64,000 nt of DNA from Streptomyces netropsis (lineage in GTDB: Bacteria > Actinomycetota > Actinomycetes > Streptomycetales > Streptomycetaceae): positions 620,001 through 684,000 of the forward strand of contig NZ_JACHJG010000001.1 of assembly GCF_014203545.1 (NCBI RefSeq), given 5' to 3'. The position numbers were made by a program, and so were the translations under genes. The notes under the pieces were generated by a model. It searched no databases, had not been told where the DNA came from, and saw only the letters and a program-made list of their open reading frames with translations. The first letter of the stretch is position 1. Each line of letters starts with the position of its first letter. Below are positions 49,870-57,666 of the stretch, in pieces.

Positions 49870-51462
49870 CTACTTCCGGTAGCCGAGGACCGTCATCATC
49901 CCGGACTCCGCGTGGTAGACGTTGTGGCAGTGGACCATCCACCGGCCCGGGTTGTCGGCGTCGAAGTCGACCGCCAGCCGCCGCCCCGGCAGGACGATCG
50001 CGGTGTCCTTGCGCGGCCCCCGCCCGGGCAGGGCGAAGGTGTGTCCGTGCAGGTGCATGGGGTGCCACATCTCCGTGTCGTTGACGAAGACCAGCCGGAC
50101 CCGCTCGCCCCCTCCCACGAGGTGACGGGGCTCCGGCGTGTACTTCCGGCCGTTGATCGCCCAGTCGTACTTCGCCATCGAGCCCGTCAGCCGGAGGGTG
50201 ATCGTACGGTCGGGGCGGCGCTCCCCGAGCGCGACGGAACGGTCGGCCCGCAGCCGGTCGGCGGTGAGCGGCGCGGCCGCCAGCTCCCTGGGGCGCACGT
50301 CGGCGTCGGGCGCCGCGCCCCCGCCGGTGCGCAGGAGCGCGAGGGCGGACCGCTTCTTGCCCTCGGCCAGCGCGGTCAGCGGGAAGACGCCGTCCTTCAC
50401 CTCGACCAGCACGTCGTACCGCTCGCCCATGCCCAGCAGCAGCGCGTCGGTCTGTGTGTGCTCGACGGGGAAGCCGTCGGTGTGCGTGACCGTCATGCGG
50501 TGGCCGCCGAGGGCGACCCGGAAGGCCGTGTCGCCACCGGCGTTGACGAACCGGATCCGCACCCGGTCGCCGGGGTTCGCCGTGAAGGTCTCCGGGTCCT
50601 CGGGCGTGCGGCCGTTGACGAGGTAGTGCGGGTAGGCCACGTCGCCCGCGTCGCCGCCGAGGAGCGGGCTGGTCGCGCCCATCATCATCCGGGACGGGCC
50701 GGTGGGCGACGGCCCGGCGGATGCCGGCGTCCTCGACGTCATCGACATGTGCGACATGTCGTGCCCGCCGTGGTCCATGCCGCCGGTGCCCCCGCCGTGG
50801 TCCATGCCGCCCATGCCCCGGCTCAGCTCCGCGAGGACCGCGTCCGGAGTGCTGCCGTCCACCCCGTCGACCCAGTCGTCCAGGACGACCACCCATTCCT
50901 TGTCGTACGCCAGCGGCTCCTTCGGGTCCTCGACGATCAGCGGCGCGTACAGCCCCCGGTCCTGCTGGGTGCCCGAGTGCGGGTGGAACCAGTACGTGCC
51001 CGGGTGGGCTACCGCGAAGCGGTAGTCGAAGGACGCCCCCGCCTTGACGGGCCGCTGGGTGATGCCCGGCACGCCGTCCATGTCGTTGCGCAGCGCGAGT
51101 CCGTGCCAGTGCAGGGAGGTGGGTTCGGGCAGGTGGTTGGCGAGGGTCACGGCGAGCGTGTCGCCCGCGGTGACCCGGATCTCCTTGCCGGGCAGCCGGT
51201 CGCCGTACGCCCAGGTCGTGACGGTACGGCCGCCCAGGTCGAGCCGGGTCGGCGTGGCCGTCAGGGCGACCTTCCGTACGGGGCCGCCGCCGCGTTTCCC
51301 CTCGGCGGCGGCGACCTCCTTCCCGTCCGGGGAGACCAGGTCGGTGGGGGCCGGTGCGGCGGAGGGGCCGCTGTCCGAGCCCTTCGAGCAGGCGGCGAGC
51401 AGGCTGCCGCCGGCAGCGGCGATTCCCGCGCCGAGTACGGCGCGGCGGGTGGGGTTACGCAT
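49870..51462 (-). CDS. Multicopper oxidase, Tat-exported lipoprotein
   Basis: This is a 530-residue three-domain copper oxidase. The N-terminus has a twin-arginine lipoprotein signal (NPTRRAVLGAGI, lipobox LLAAC). All four copper blocks are present: LHWHGLAL, YWFHPHSG, HPMHLHGHTF and MVHCHNVYHAESGMM, the last giving the type 1 site with Met. A Met/His/Gly-rich insert lies near the middle (GMGGMDHGG repeated, then GGHDMSHMSM), as in CueO-type cuprous oxidases. A role in copper detoxification is therefore likely. It follows a membrane protein gene on the same strand. Confidence 0.93.
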   Translation of the reverse strand: MRNPTRRAVLGAGIAAAGGSLLAACSKGSDSGPSAAPAPTDLVSPDGKEVAAAEGKRGGGPVRKVALTATPTRLDLGGRTVTTWAYGDRLPGKEIRVTAGDTLAVTLANHLPEPTSLHWHGLALRNDMDGVPGITQRPVKAGASFDYRFAVAHPGTYWFHPHSGTQQDRGLYAPLIVEDPKEPLAYDKEWVVVLDDWVDGVDGSTPDAVLAELSRGMGGMDHGGGTGGMDHGGHDMSHMSMTSRTPASAGPSPTGPSRMMMGATSPLLGGDAGDVAYPHYLVNGRTPEDPETFTANPGDRVRIRFVNAGGDTAFRVALGGHRMTVTHTDGFPVEHTQTDALLLGMGERYDVLVEVKDGVFPLTALAEGKKRSALALLRTGGGAAPDADVRPRELAAAPLTADRLRADRSVALGERRPDRTITLRLTGSMAKYDWAINGRKYTPEPRHLVGGGERVRLVFVNDTEMWHPMHLHGHTFALPGRGPRKDTAIVLPGRRLAVDFDADNPGRWMVHCHNVYHAESGMMTVLGYRK

Positions 51463-51544
51463 GGGAGTGCACCTCGTGCGGTGTCGATCGGGTACGGGTC
51501 GGAGCGCGTCCGCCGCGTGCAGGGAGCAGCGGCGGGACGCGGCT

Positions 51545-52000
51545 CTACACGCGCAGTACCGACAACCGGGCGAGGGCTTTGTGACGTGGTGGCGGTATGG
51601 GCCACAGGGTGCGCAGGAGGCGGGCGCGGGCCGCGGGAGTGAGCGTGCCGGACCGGCGGCGGAGGGCGGCCAGGCCGAGGAGGAGGGCGACGGCCCAGCC
51701 CGCGGCGAGCACGGCGAGGCAGACCGCCATGGGGTCCATGCCGCTGTGCGGCGGGGGATCGGTGCGGGGGGTGCCGGCCGCCGGGCCGGTCGCCGTGGCC
51801 GTCGTACCGTCATCGGCCCGGGCGTGCGCGGCGTGGGCCGGCATCGCGTGCGCGGCGGGCTGTGCCGCCGTCGGCCCGGGCGGCCCCGAGCCGTGCTCGC
51901 TCGGGTGGCCGAGGGTGTGCATCGTGACGATGCCCAGGAGGAGCGCCGCGAACAGCAGCAGCCGGCCGCACCAGGCGGTGGCCTTCCGCCGTTCGTCCAT
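51545..52000 (-). CDS. His/Ala-rich two-helix membrane protein, DUF6153-like
   Basis: This is a 151-residue protein from ATG 52000 (GGAGG six bases upstream; a GTG one codon earlier is too close). The first helix is LLLFAALLLGIVTMHTLGHP, followed by a His- and Ala-rich periplasmic loop (AHAMPAHAAHARADD) and a second helix with a basic cytoplasmic tail. The MHTLGHP segment resembles the Streptomyces DUF6153 family. The His-rich loop and the multicopper oxidase gene 80 bases downstream suggest metal handling. This is inference. Confidence 0.78.
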   Translation of the reverse strand: MDERRKATAWCGRLLLFAALLLGIVTMHTLGHPSEHGSGPPGPTAAQPAAHAMPAHAAHARADDGTTATATGPAAGTPRTDPPPHSGMDPMAVCLAVLAAGWAVALLLGLAALRRRSGTLTPAARARLLRTLWPIPPPRHKALARLSVLRV

Positions 52001-52169
52001 CACGAGCCTCCACAGCCCCGGGAATCCTCGCCCGCACCCTACCCCCTCGGGGTATCGGCGTCCGAGGGCGAGGGTGACGGATGTGCGTGGAGGGGGTCCA
52101 AGGGCCGATTATGGGGCGATTCGATTCCCCGTCTCATATCGCCGCACCGCCCGAAGGACGCTCCACCCC

Positions 52170-53624
52170 ATGACCCTCACGGAACCGGCCCGGGAGACCC
52201 CCGCCGCCGGGACCCACCCGACCCCGTCCGCCCCGCAGGCGCAGCAGTTCATCTCATGGGTGACCCTCGCGATGATGACCACGGCCTCGGTGGCGAACCT
52301 GCGGCCCTCCCCGTCCATGGCGCTGTACGGGCTGGCCGCCGTCTTCCTCTACCTCGTCCCCGCCGTGGTCTTCCTGCTGCCCACCGCCCTGGTCTCGGCC
52401 GAACTGGCCTCCGGCTGGACCGGCGGGGTCTACCGCTGGGTGAGCGAGGGGCTGTCCAAGCCGCTCGGCTTCCTGGCCGTCTGGTGCCAGTTCGCGATGA
52501 CGATCGCCTACTACCCGAGCCTGCTCGCCTATGTGGCGAGCACGTTCGCGTACGTCATCGACCCGAGGCTCGCCGACAACGGCCTCTACATCGCCGTCGT
52601 CATCGTCGTCGTCTACTGGGCGGGCGTGTTCATCTCCTCGCGCGGCACCAAGGCGGTGGCGGGACTCGCCGGCATGGGGCTGGTGATCGGCACCCTGATC
52701 CCCGGCGTCGTCCTCGTCGTCCTCGGTCTGGTCTTCCTCGCCCAGGGCAACCCGTCGGCCGCCCCCATGGACTCCGGCCACTTCCTCCCGCCGTGGACCG
52801 GGCTGGCCAGCCTCGTCCTGATCGTCAACAACTTCCTGTCCTACGCGGGCATGGAGATGAACGGCGTGCACGTCGCCTCGCTGCGCGAGCCCGGCAAGCA
52901 GTTCCCGCGCTCGGTCTTCGCCGCCACCGGTCTCGTCCTGCTGATCTTCATCCTCCCGGCGCTGGCCATCAGCTGGGTCATGCCGGGTGAGGACCTCAGC
53001 CTGACGGCCGGTGTGATGCAGGCGTTCCAGGGCTTCTTCGACCACTTCGGCGTGGGCTGGCTCACCAAGGTCGTCGGTGTGCTGCTGGTCGCCGCCGCGC
53101 TCGGCGGCATGCTCACCTGGCTGGCGGGACCGGCCAAGGGGCTGCTGATGGTCTCCCGCCAGGAGGGCTATCTGCCGCCCGTCCTGCAGAAGCTCAACCA
53201 GCGCGGCGTGCCGCGGAACATCATGGTGGCCCAGGGCGTGCTCACCACCCTGATCGCCCTGCTCTACGCGTTCATCCCCGATGTCTCCAGCGCCTACTGG
53301 ATCTTCTCGGTCATCACCACGCAGATCTACCTCGTCGTCTATCTGCTGATGTTCGCCGCCGTCGTCCGGCTGCGGCGCACCCAGCCCGACCGGCCGCGCG
53401 GCTTCCGGGTGCCGGCCGTGCGGCTCGTCGCCGGTGCCGGTTTCGTGGCATCCGTCGCGGCCATGTGCATCGGCTTCGTACCGCCGGAGCAGTTCGGCGG
53501 CGGCCCGCTGTGGCGCTATCTGCTCACCGTCGGCGGCGGGCTGCTGGTCCTCGGCTTCCTGGCGCCCCTGGCGTTCCTGAAGTTCCGCAAGCCCCACTGG
53601 GTGGACCCCGAGCACCGCGCGTAG
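52170..53624 (+). CDS. APC-family amino-acid permease, GadC-like
   Basis: This is a 484-residue 12-helix permease of the amino acid-polyamine-organocation family, closest to glutamate:GABA antiporters. The early helices (ISWVTLAMMTTASVANLRPS, LVSAELASGWTGGVYRWVSE) and NNFLSYAGMEMNGVHVASLR are typical. The N-terminus (about 30 residues) is Pro/Ala/Thr-rich. It may exchange glutamate, GABA or related amino acids. A spaced AAGGA precedes the ATG. The gene ends in an exceptionally long hairpin that overlaps the last base of the stop codon. Confidence 0.92.
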   Translation: MTLTEPARETPAAGTHPTPSAPQAQQFISWVTLAMMTTASVANLRPSPSMALYGLAAVFLYLVPAVVFLLPTALVSAELASGWTGGVYRWVSEGLSKPLGFLAVWCQFAMTIAYYPSLLAYVASTFAYVIDPRLADNGLYIAVVIVVVYWAGVFISSRGTKAVAGLAGMGLVIGTLIPGVVLVVLGLVFLAQGNPSAAPMDSGHFLPPWTGLASLVLIVNNFLSYAGMEMNGVHVASLREPGKQFPRSVFAATGLVLLIFILPALAISWVMPGEDLSLTAGVMQAFQGFFDHFGVGWLTKVVGVLLVAAALGGMLTWLAGPAKGLLMVSRQEGYLPPVLQKLNQRGVPRNIMVAQGVLTTLIALLYAFIPDVSSAYWIFSVITTQIYLVVYLLMFAAVVRLRRTQPDRPRGFRVPAVRLVAGAGFVASVAAMCIGFVPPEQFGGGPLWRYLLTVGGGLLVLGFLAPLAFLKFRKPHWVDPEHRA

Positions 53625-53736
53625 GCCTGTCCGGCGGTTCCTCGGCTGCGGGCCGTGGCGTGCGCACCTCCGCGCAGGGCGCTCGCCGCCGCAGGCGGCA
53701 CAGACGGCCCGTAGCCGAGGAACCGCCGGTCAGGCC
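53624..53736. terminator. Very long hairpin (about 32-bp stem) after the permease gene
   Basis: The left arm is 53624-53655 and the right arm 53705-53736. The stem is GGCCTG/CAGGCC, one T-T mismatch, 17 perfect pairs (CCGGCGGTTCCTCGGCT), one G-T pair and CGGGCCG/CGGCCCG. The 49-base loop holds one copy of the 19-bp repeat core. It is far longer than a normal terminator. Confidence 0.8.
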
Positions 53737-53828
53737 CAGGTACGGTCATCCCAGGTCGGGGATCCGCTCCGCGGCCGGCGCCGCGCACGTGCGGCGGCGT
53801 GTACGACGAACCTTCAGGGGGCGACGGG

Positions 53829-54692
53829 ATGAAGCGGCCACCAGGGCGCATGCTGCGGGTCGACGGGGTGCCGCTGCACGTACTGCGCGAGGGCTCCGGT
53901 CCGGTGTGCGTGCTCAGCGCCGGGCTCGGCATGGGCTGGTTCGACTGGGAGCCCGTCGTGCCGCTGCTCACCGAGCACCGCACGGTCGTCCGTTTCGACC
54001 GGCCCGGGCTGGGGTTCAGCGCACCGGCCGTCGAGCCGCCCACCGCGGTGGGCGAGGCCGCCCGGATAGCGGGTGTCCTGGACGCGCTGGAGCTGCCCGG
54101 CCCGGCGACGGTCGTCGGCCACTCCCTCGCCGGGTTTCACGCCGAGGCCTTCGCCCGGCTGTACCCGGAGCGCACGGCCGGGGTCGTCCTGGTCGACGGC
54201 AGCGTGGAGGAGGACGTCCGGCCCATTCCGGCCCGTGACCTGCGCACCGCCGCCGCCCACGCGCGCGGCCTCGCCGTCGCCGCCACCGGACTGCCCCGCG
54301 CCCTGGGCCCCGCCCTGCGCCGCCTCGCCGTCCGTGTCTCCTCCGTCAAGCGCCACGACCCCACCCCGTCGGAACTGGTGCGCCGCACCTACGGCACCGG
54401 CCGGGTGGCGCGTGCCCTGCTGATGGAGAACGCCCGGTACTACGACGTGGCCGCCGAGCTGGACGAACTGCGGGCCCTGCATCCGCTGCCGCCCGTCCCG
54501 GTGACCGTCCTCGCGGCCTCCCCGGGCACCGGCTCCTGGCTGGAGCGCCGCTGGCTGGAGCGCCAGCGGGCCCTCGCGGACCGCCTCGACGCCCGCTTCG
54601 AGGCGGTCGCCCCGGCCGGCCACCTGGTGATGTTCGACCGGCCCCAGTCCATCGCGGCCGCCGTCCTCGCGATGCCGCCCGTACGGGCCTGA
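53829..54692 (+). CDS. Alpha/beta hydrolase
   Basis: This is a 287-residue alpha/beta-hydrolase. The nucleophile elbow is VVGHSLAGFH with S99, preceded by the oxyanion HG-like AGLGMGWFDWEP, and the catalytic His lies in APAGHLVMFDRP near the C-terminus. A Pro-rich GGXXG-type signature for lipases is absent; an esterase or C-C hydrolase role is possible. ATG 53829 is used, as the upstream extension lacks conservation. It converges on an epimerase gene with seven bases between stop codons. Confidence 0.9.
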   Translation: MKRPPGRMLRVDGVPLHVLREGSGPVCVLSAGLGMGWFDWEPVVPLLTEHRTVVRFDRPGLGFSAPAVEPPTAVGEAARIAGVLDALELPGPATVVGHSLAGFHAEAFARLYPERTAGVVLVDGSVEEDVRPIPARDLRTAAAHARGLAVAATGLPRALGPALRRLAVRVSSVKRHDPTPSELVRRTYGTGRVARALLMENARYYDVAAELDELRALHPLPPVPVTVLAASPGTGSWLERRWLERQRALADRLDARFEAVAPAGHLVMFDRPQSIAAAVLAMPPVRA

Positions 54693-54699
54693 GGGGCCG

Positions 54700-55605
54700 C
54701 TACGGGGCGAGCGCCGTCCGCAGCCCCTCGGCCAGGGGTACGCACGGGCCGAACGGCAGACGGCCGACGGCGCTCGTCCACGCGGGGTGCGCGGCCTCGG
54801 CGACCTTTCCGGGGTTGAGCGCGGACGCGCCGCCGAGGGTGCGGGCCACCGTCAGCGCCAGCCTCAGGGGGATGTGGACGACCCGCGGCGGGCGTCTGCC
54901 GAGCACCTCGGCGGCGGTGGCCCCGATGTCGTCCCAGAGGTGTTCGACGCCGTCGCTGACGTGGTAAGTCGCGCCGGGCGCACCGGAGTCGGCGGCCGTG
55001 AGCAGCGCGCGGCACAGGTCATCGACGTGGAGGAGGGAGTAGTGGCGCGGGCCCGGCCGGCCGACGGCCGGGAGCAGCCCGGCACGTACGGCGGTGGCCA
55101 GGCGCGGCAGGAACTCGCGGTCGCCCGGCCCGTAGACGATCGGCGGGCGGACGACGACGGCGGGTGCCCGGTCGGCGCCCTCGCGCAGGGCGAGTTCACC
55201 GCCGAGCTTGCTGCGGCCGTAGGCGGAGACCGGGGCGGGTGGATCGTCCTCGTGGCGCCGCCGCCCGGGGCCGGCGGCGGCCAGCGACGAGCAGTAGACG
55301 AGCCGCGGCGGCTCCGGCCGGGCGGCGACGGCGGCGAGCAGCCGCTCGGTGCCGACGGTGTTGACCAGGGCGTAGAGGCGCGGGTCGGCGGCCTTGGTGA
55401 CCCCGGCGAGATGGATGACGCGGTCGACGCCCCGCACGGCCGCCGCCAGTCCCTCACCGGTGACGAGGTCCCCGCGCACGGTCAGGGACCCGAAGACGCG
55501 TCCGTCGCGACGGACGAGGGCGGTGACGTGGTGGCCGCGCTCGACGAGGTGCCGGGCCAGATGCCTGCCGATGAAGCCGGTGGCCCCGGTGATCAGGTAC
55601 CTCAC
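54700..55605 (-). CDS. NAD(P)-dependent epimerase/dehydratase
   Basis: This is a 301-residue extended short-chain dehydrogenase. The dinucleotide loop is TGATGFIGRHLARHL (residues 6-20) and the catalytic pair is YGRSK. The segment VDRVIHLAGVTKAADPRLYA and VVRPPIVYGPGDREFLPRLA are typical of sugar epimerases and sterol-dehydrogenase-like relatives. The GTG start at 55605 overlaps the stop codon of a weak upstream frame. No sugar cluster is near, so the substrate is unknown. Confidence 0.92.
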   Translation of the reverse strand: MRYLITGATGFIGRHLARHLVERGHHVTALVRRDGRVFGSLTVRGDLVTGEGLAAAVRGVDRVIHLAGVTKAADPRLYALVNTVGTERLLAAVAARPEPPRLVYCSSLAAAGPGRRRHEDDPPAPVSAYGRSKLGGELALREGADRAPAVVVRPPIVYGPGDREFLPRLATAVRAGLLPAVGRPGPRHYSLLHVDDLCRALLTAADSGAPGATYHVSDGVEHLWDDIGATAAEVLGRRPPRVVHIPLRLALTVARTLGGASALNPGKVAEAAHPAWTSAVGRLPFGPCVPLAEGLRTALAP

Positions 55606-55829
55606 CGCTCCTCACCCCGCCCGCCGGGCGCCCTGGTGGCGCCCGCCTGCCGCGGTGTGTCGTTGATGTCTGGCATGTCGGCCTTCGGCCTCCGTCGGCT
55701 GATGGGCGGGGTGAGGGCGGCTGGCCGGCGCCGGTCGTGTCCGGCCCCGGCTGCCGGGCCGGCGGCACGCAACGCGTCGTGGATCCCGGCGAGTTCCCCC
55801 GGGCCCGAGTCCGTGCGCCCACGCCGCAT
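55602..55829 (-). CDS. Weak candidate gene upstream of the epimerase
   Basis: This is a 75-residue frame, MRRGRTDSGPGELAGIHDAL at the start, ending by GTGA overlap with the epimerase start. The overlap is the only support; composition is Arg/Pro/Gly-rich with little structure, and no ribosome-binding site stands out. It could be a leader frame that aids translation of the epimerase, or chance. Confidence 0.25.
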   Translation of the reverse strand: MRRGRTDSGPGELAGIHDALRAAGPAAGAGHDRRRPAALTPPISRRRPKADMPDINDTPRQAGATRAPGGRGEER

Positions 55830-56258
55830 GGGACCTGGAGGATCCGCACCGGCAGCCTGCCCCGACCCGGCCGGCCGCAGCCTGCCCGGCGGGCCGTTTC
55901 ACCCGCCCGTGGCGCTCGTGTCGCGTTTCCCCGCCCGGTTCTATAGGGTCGCGGCCCCGCCCGGGCGGCGGTCGCCGTACGTCACCGGCGATCACGGAAC
56001 GTAGGGCTCGGAAGTGTGGGTCGACCAAGATCAGGGCGTGTCCCACAATGGAGACAAGTCGCACGTGCTCCGGGGTGCTCCACGAGTACCCGGGGCGCGG
56101 GCTGGCGGGCAGTATGGGGAGGGAGCGGTACACCCACGTGATGCGGGACGTTCAGACGCTTGTACGCAACGCAGTCGAAACCGTGTGGTGGGATGCTCAT
56201 GTGCCCCCGCGCTCCGCGGCCTGGGAGCAGGGGGCCGAACCGGCGAGGATTGGTGGAA
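55830..56258. other. Long region upstream of glnA2 without a clear gene
   Basis: No convincing coding frame is present. The sequence near 56060-56110 is rich in short dyads (CACGTGCTCCGGGGTGCTCC). As the intergenic region before glnA2 it probably holds the promoter and a long leader. I cannot point to a GlnR box with confidence. Confidence 0.5.
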
Positions 56259-57620
56259 ATGGATAAGCAGCAGGAGTTCGTGCTCCGCACCCTCGAAGAG
56301 CGCGACATCCGCTTCGTGCGGCTGTGGTTCACCGATGTGCTCGGCTATCTGAAGTCGGTGGCCGTGGCACCCGCCGAGCTGGAGCAGGCCTTCGACGAGG
56401 GCATCGGCTTCGACGGATCGGCCATCGAGGGCTTCGCCCGGGTGTACGAATCAGACATGATCGCCAAGCCGGATCCGGGCACCTTCCAGATCCTGCCCTG
56501 GCGCGCCGAGGCCCCGGGCACCGCCCGGATGTTCTGCGACATCCTCATGCCGGACGGCTCGCCCTCCTACGCCGACCCGCGCTACGTCCTCAAGCGCATC
56601 CTCGCCAAGACCTCCGACCTCGGCTTCACCTTCTACACCCACCCCGAGATCGAGTTCTTCCTGCTCAAGGACAAGCCGGTCGACGGCACCCGCCCGGTGC
56701 CCGCCGACTCCTCCGGCTACTTCGACCACACCCCGCAGAACGTGGGCATGGACTTCCGCCGCCAGGCCATCACCATGCTCGAATCGATGGGCATCTCGGT
56801 CGAGTTCAGCCACCACGAGGGCGCCCCCGGCCAGCAGGAGATCGACCTGCGCTACGCCGACGCGCTCTCCACCGCCGACAACATCATGACGTTCCGCCTC
56901 GTCATGAAGCAGGTCGCGCTGGAGCAGGGCGTGCAGGCCACGTTCATGCCCAAGCCGTTCTCCGAGTACCCCGGCTCCGGCATGCACACCCACCTCTCCC
57001 TCTTCGAGGGCGACCGGAACGCGTTCTACGAGTCCGGCTCGGAGTACCAGCTCTCCAAGGTCGGCCGGTCCTTCATCGCCGGACTGCTGCGGCACGCCGC
57101 CGAGATCTCCGCCGTCACCAACCAGTGGGTGAACTCCTACAAGCGCATCTGGGGCGGCTCCAGCCGCACCGCGGGCTCCGGCGGCGAGGCCCCCTCGTAC
57201 ATCTGCTGGGGCCACAACAACCGCTCGGCGCTGATCCGCGTCCCGATGTACAAGCCGGGCAAGACCGGATCGGCCCGCGTCGAGGTCCGCTCCATCGACT
57301 CCGGCGCCAACCCGTACCTGACCTACGCCGTGCTGCTGGCCGCCGGTCTCAAGGGCGTCGAGGAGGGGTACGAACTCCCCGCCGGTGCCGACGACGACGT
57401 CTGGGCGCTGTCCGACGCCGAGCGCCGCGCCATGGGCATCGAGCCGCTGCCGCAGAACCTCGGCGAGGCCATCGAGCTCATGGAGCGCAGCGAGCTGGTG
57501 GCCGAGACCCTCGGCGAGCACGTCTTCGACTTCTTCCTGCGCAACAAGAAGCAGGAGTGGGAGGAGTACCGCTCCGAGGTCACCGCCTTCGAGCTGCGGA
57601 AGATGCTGCCGGTGCTGTAG
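56259..57620 (+). CDS. glnA2: GlnA2, glutamine synthetase-like gamma-glutamylpolyamine synthetase
   Basis: This is a 453-residue type I glutamine-synthetase-fold protein. It contains the beta-grasp start (FTDVLGYLKSVAVAPAELEQ), GFDGSAIEGFARVYESDM, and the metal and ATP blocks PEIEFFLL, GSGMHTHLSLF and NRSALIRVP. It corresponds to GlnA2 of S. coelicolor, reported to glutamylate polyamines rather than make glutamine. Around residue 380, where adenylylated enzymes have NLYDLP, it reads DDDVWALSDAER, so the target Tyr is missing even though glnE follows by 46 bases. Regulation of this enzyme by GlnE is therefore unlikely. Confidence 0.93.
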   Translation: MDKQQEFVLRTLEERDIRFVRLWFTDVLGYLKSVAVAPAELEQAFDEGIGFDGSAIEGFARVYESDMIAKPDPGTFQILPWRAEAPGTARMFCDILMPDGSPSYADPRYVLKRILAKTSDLGFTFYTHPEIEFFLLKDKPVDGTRPVPADSSGYFDHTPQNVGMDFRRQAITMLESMGISVEFSHHEGAPGQQEIDLRYADALSTADNIMTFRLVMKQVALEQGVQATFMPKPFSEYPGSGMHTHLSLFEGDRNAFYESGSEYQLSKVGRSFIAGLLRHAAEISAVTNQWVNSYKRIWGGSSRTAGSGGEAPSYICWGHNNRSALIRVPMYKPGKTGSARVEVRSIDSGANPYLTYAVLLAAGLKGVEEGYELPAGADDDVWALSDAERRAMGIEPLPQNLGEAIELMERSELVAETLGEHVFDFFLRNKKQEWEEYRSEVTAFELRKMLPVL

Positions 57621-57666
57621 GCACCGGTTCGGGGTTCGGCGGGGCGAGCGGACGAGAGGGTTGTCG

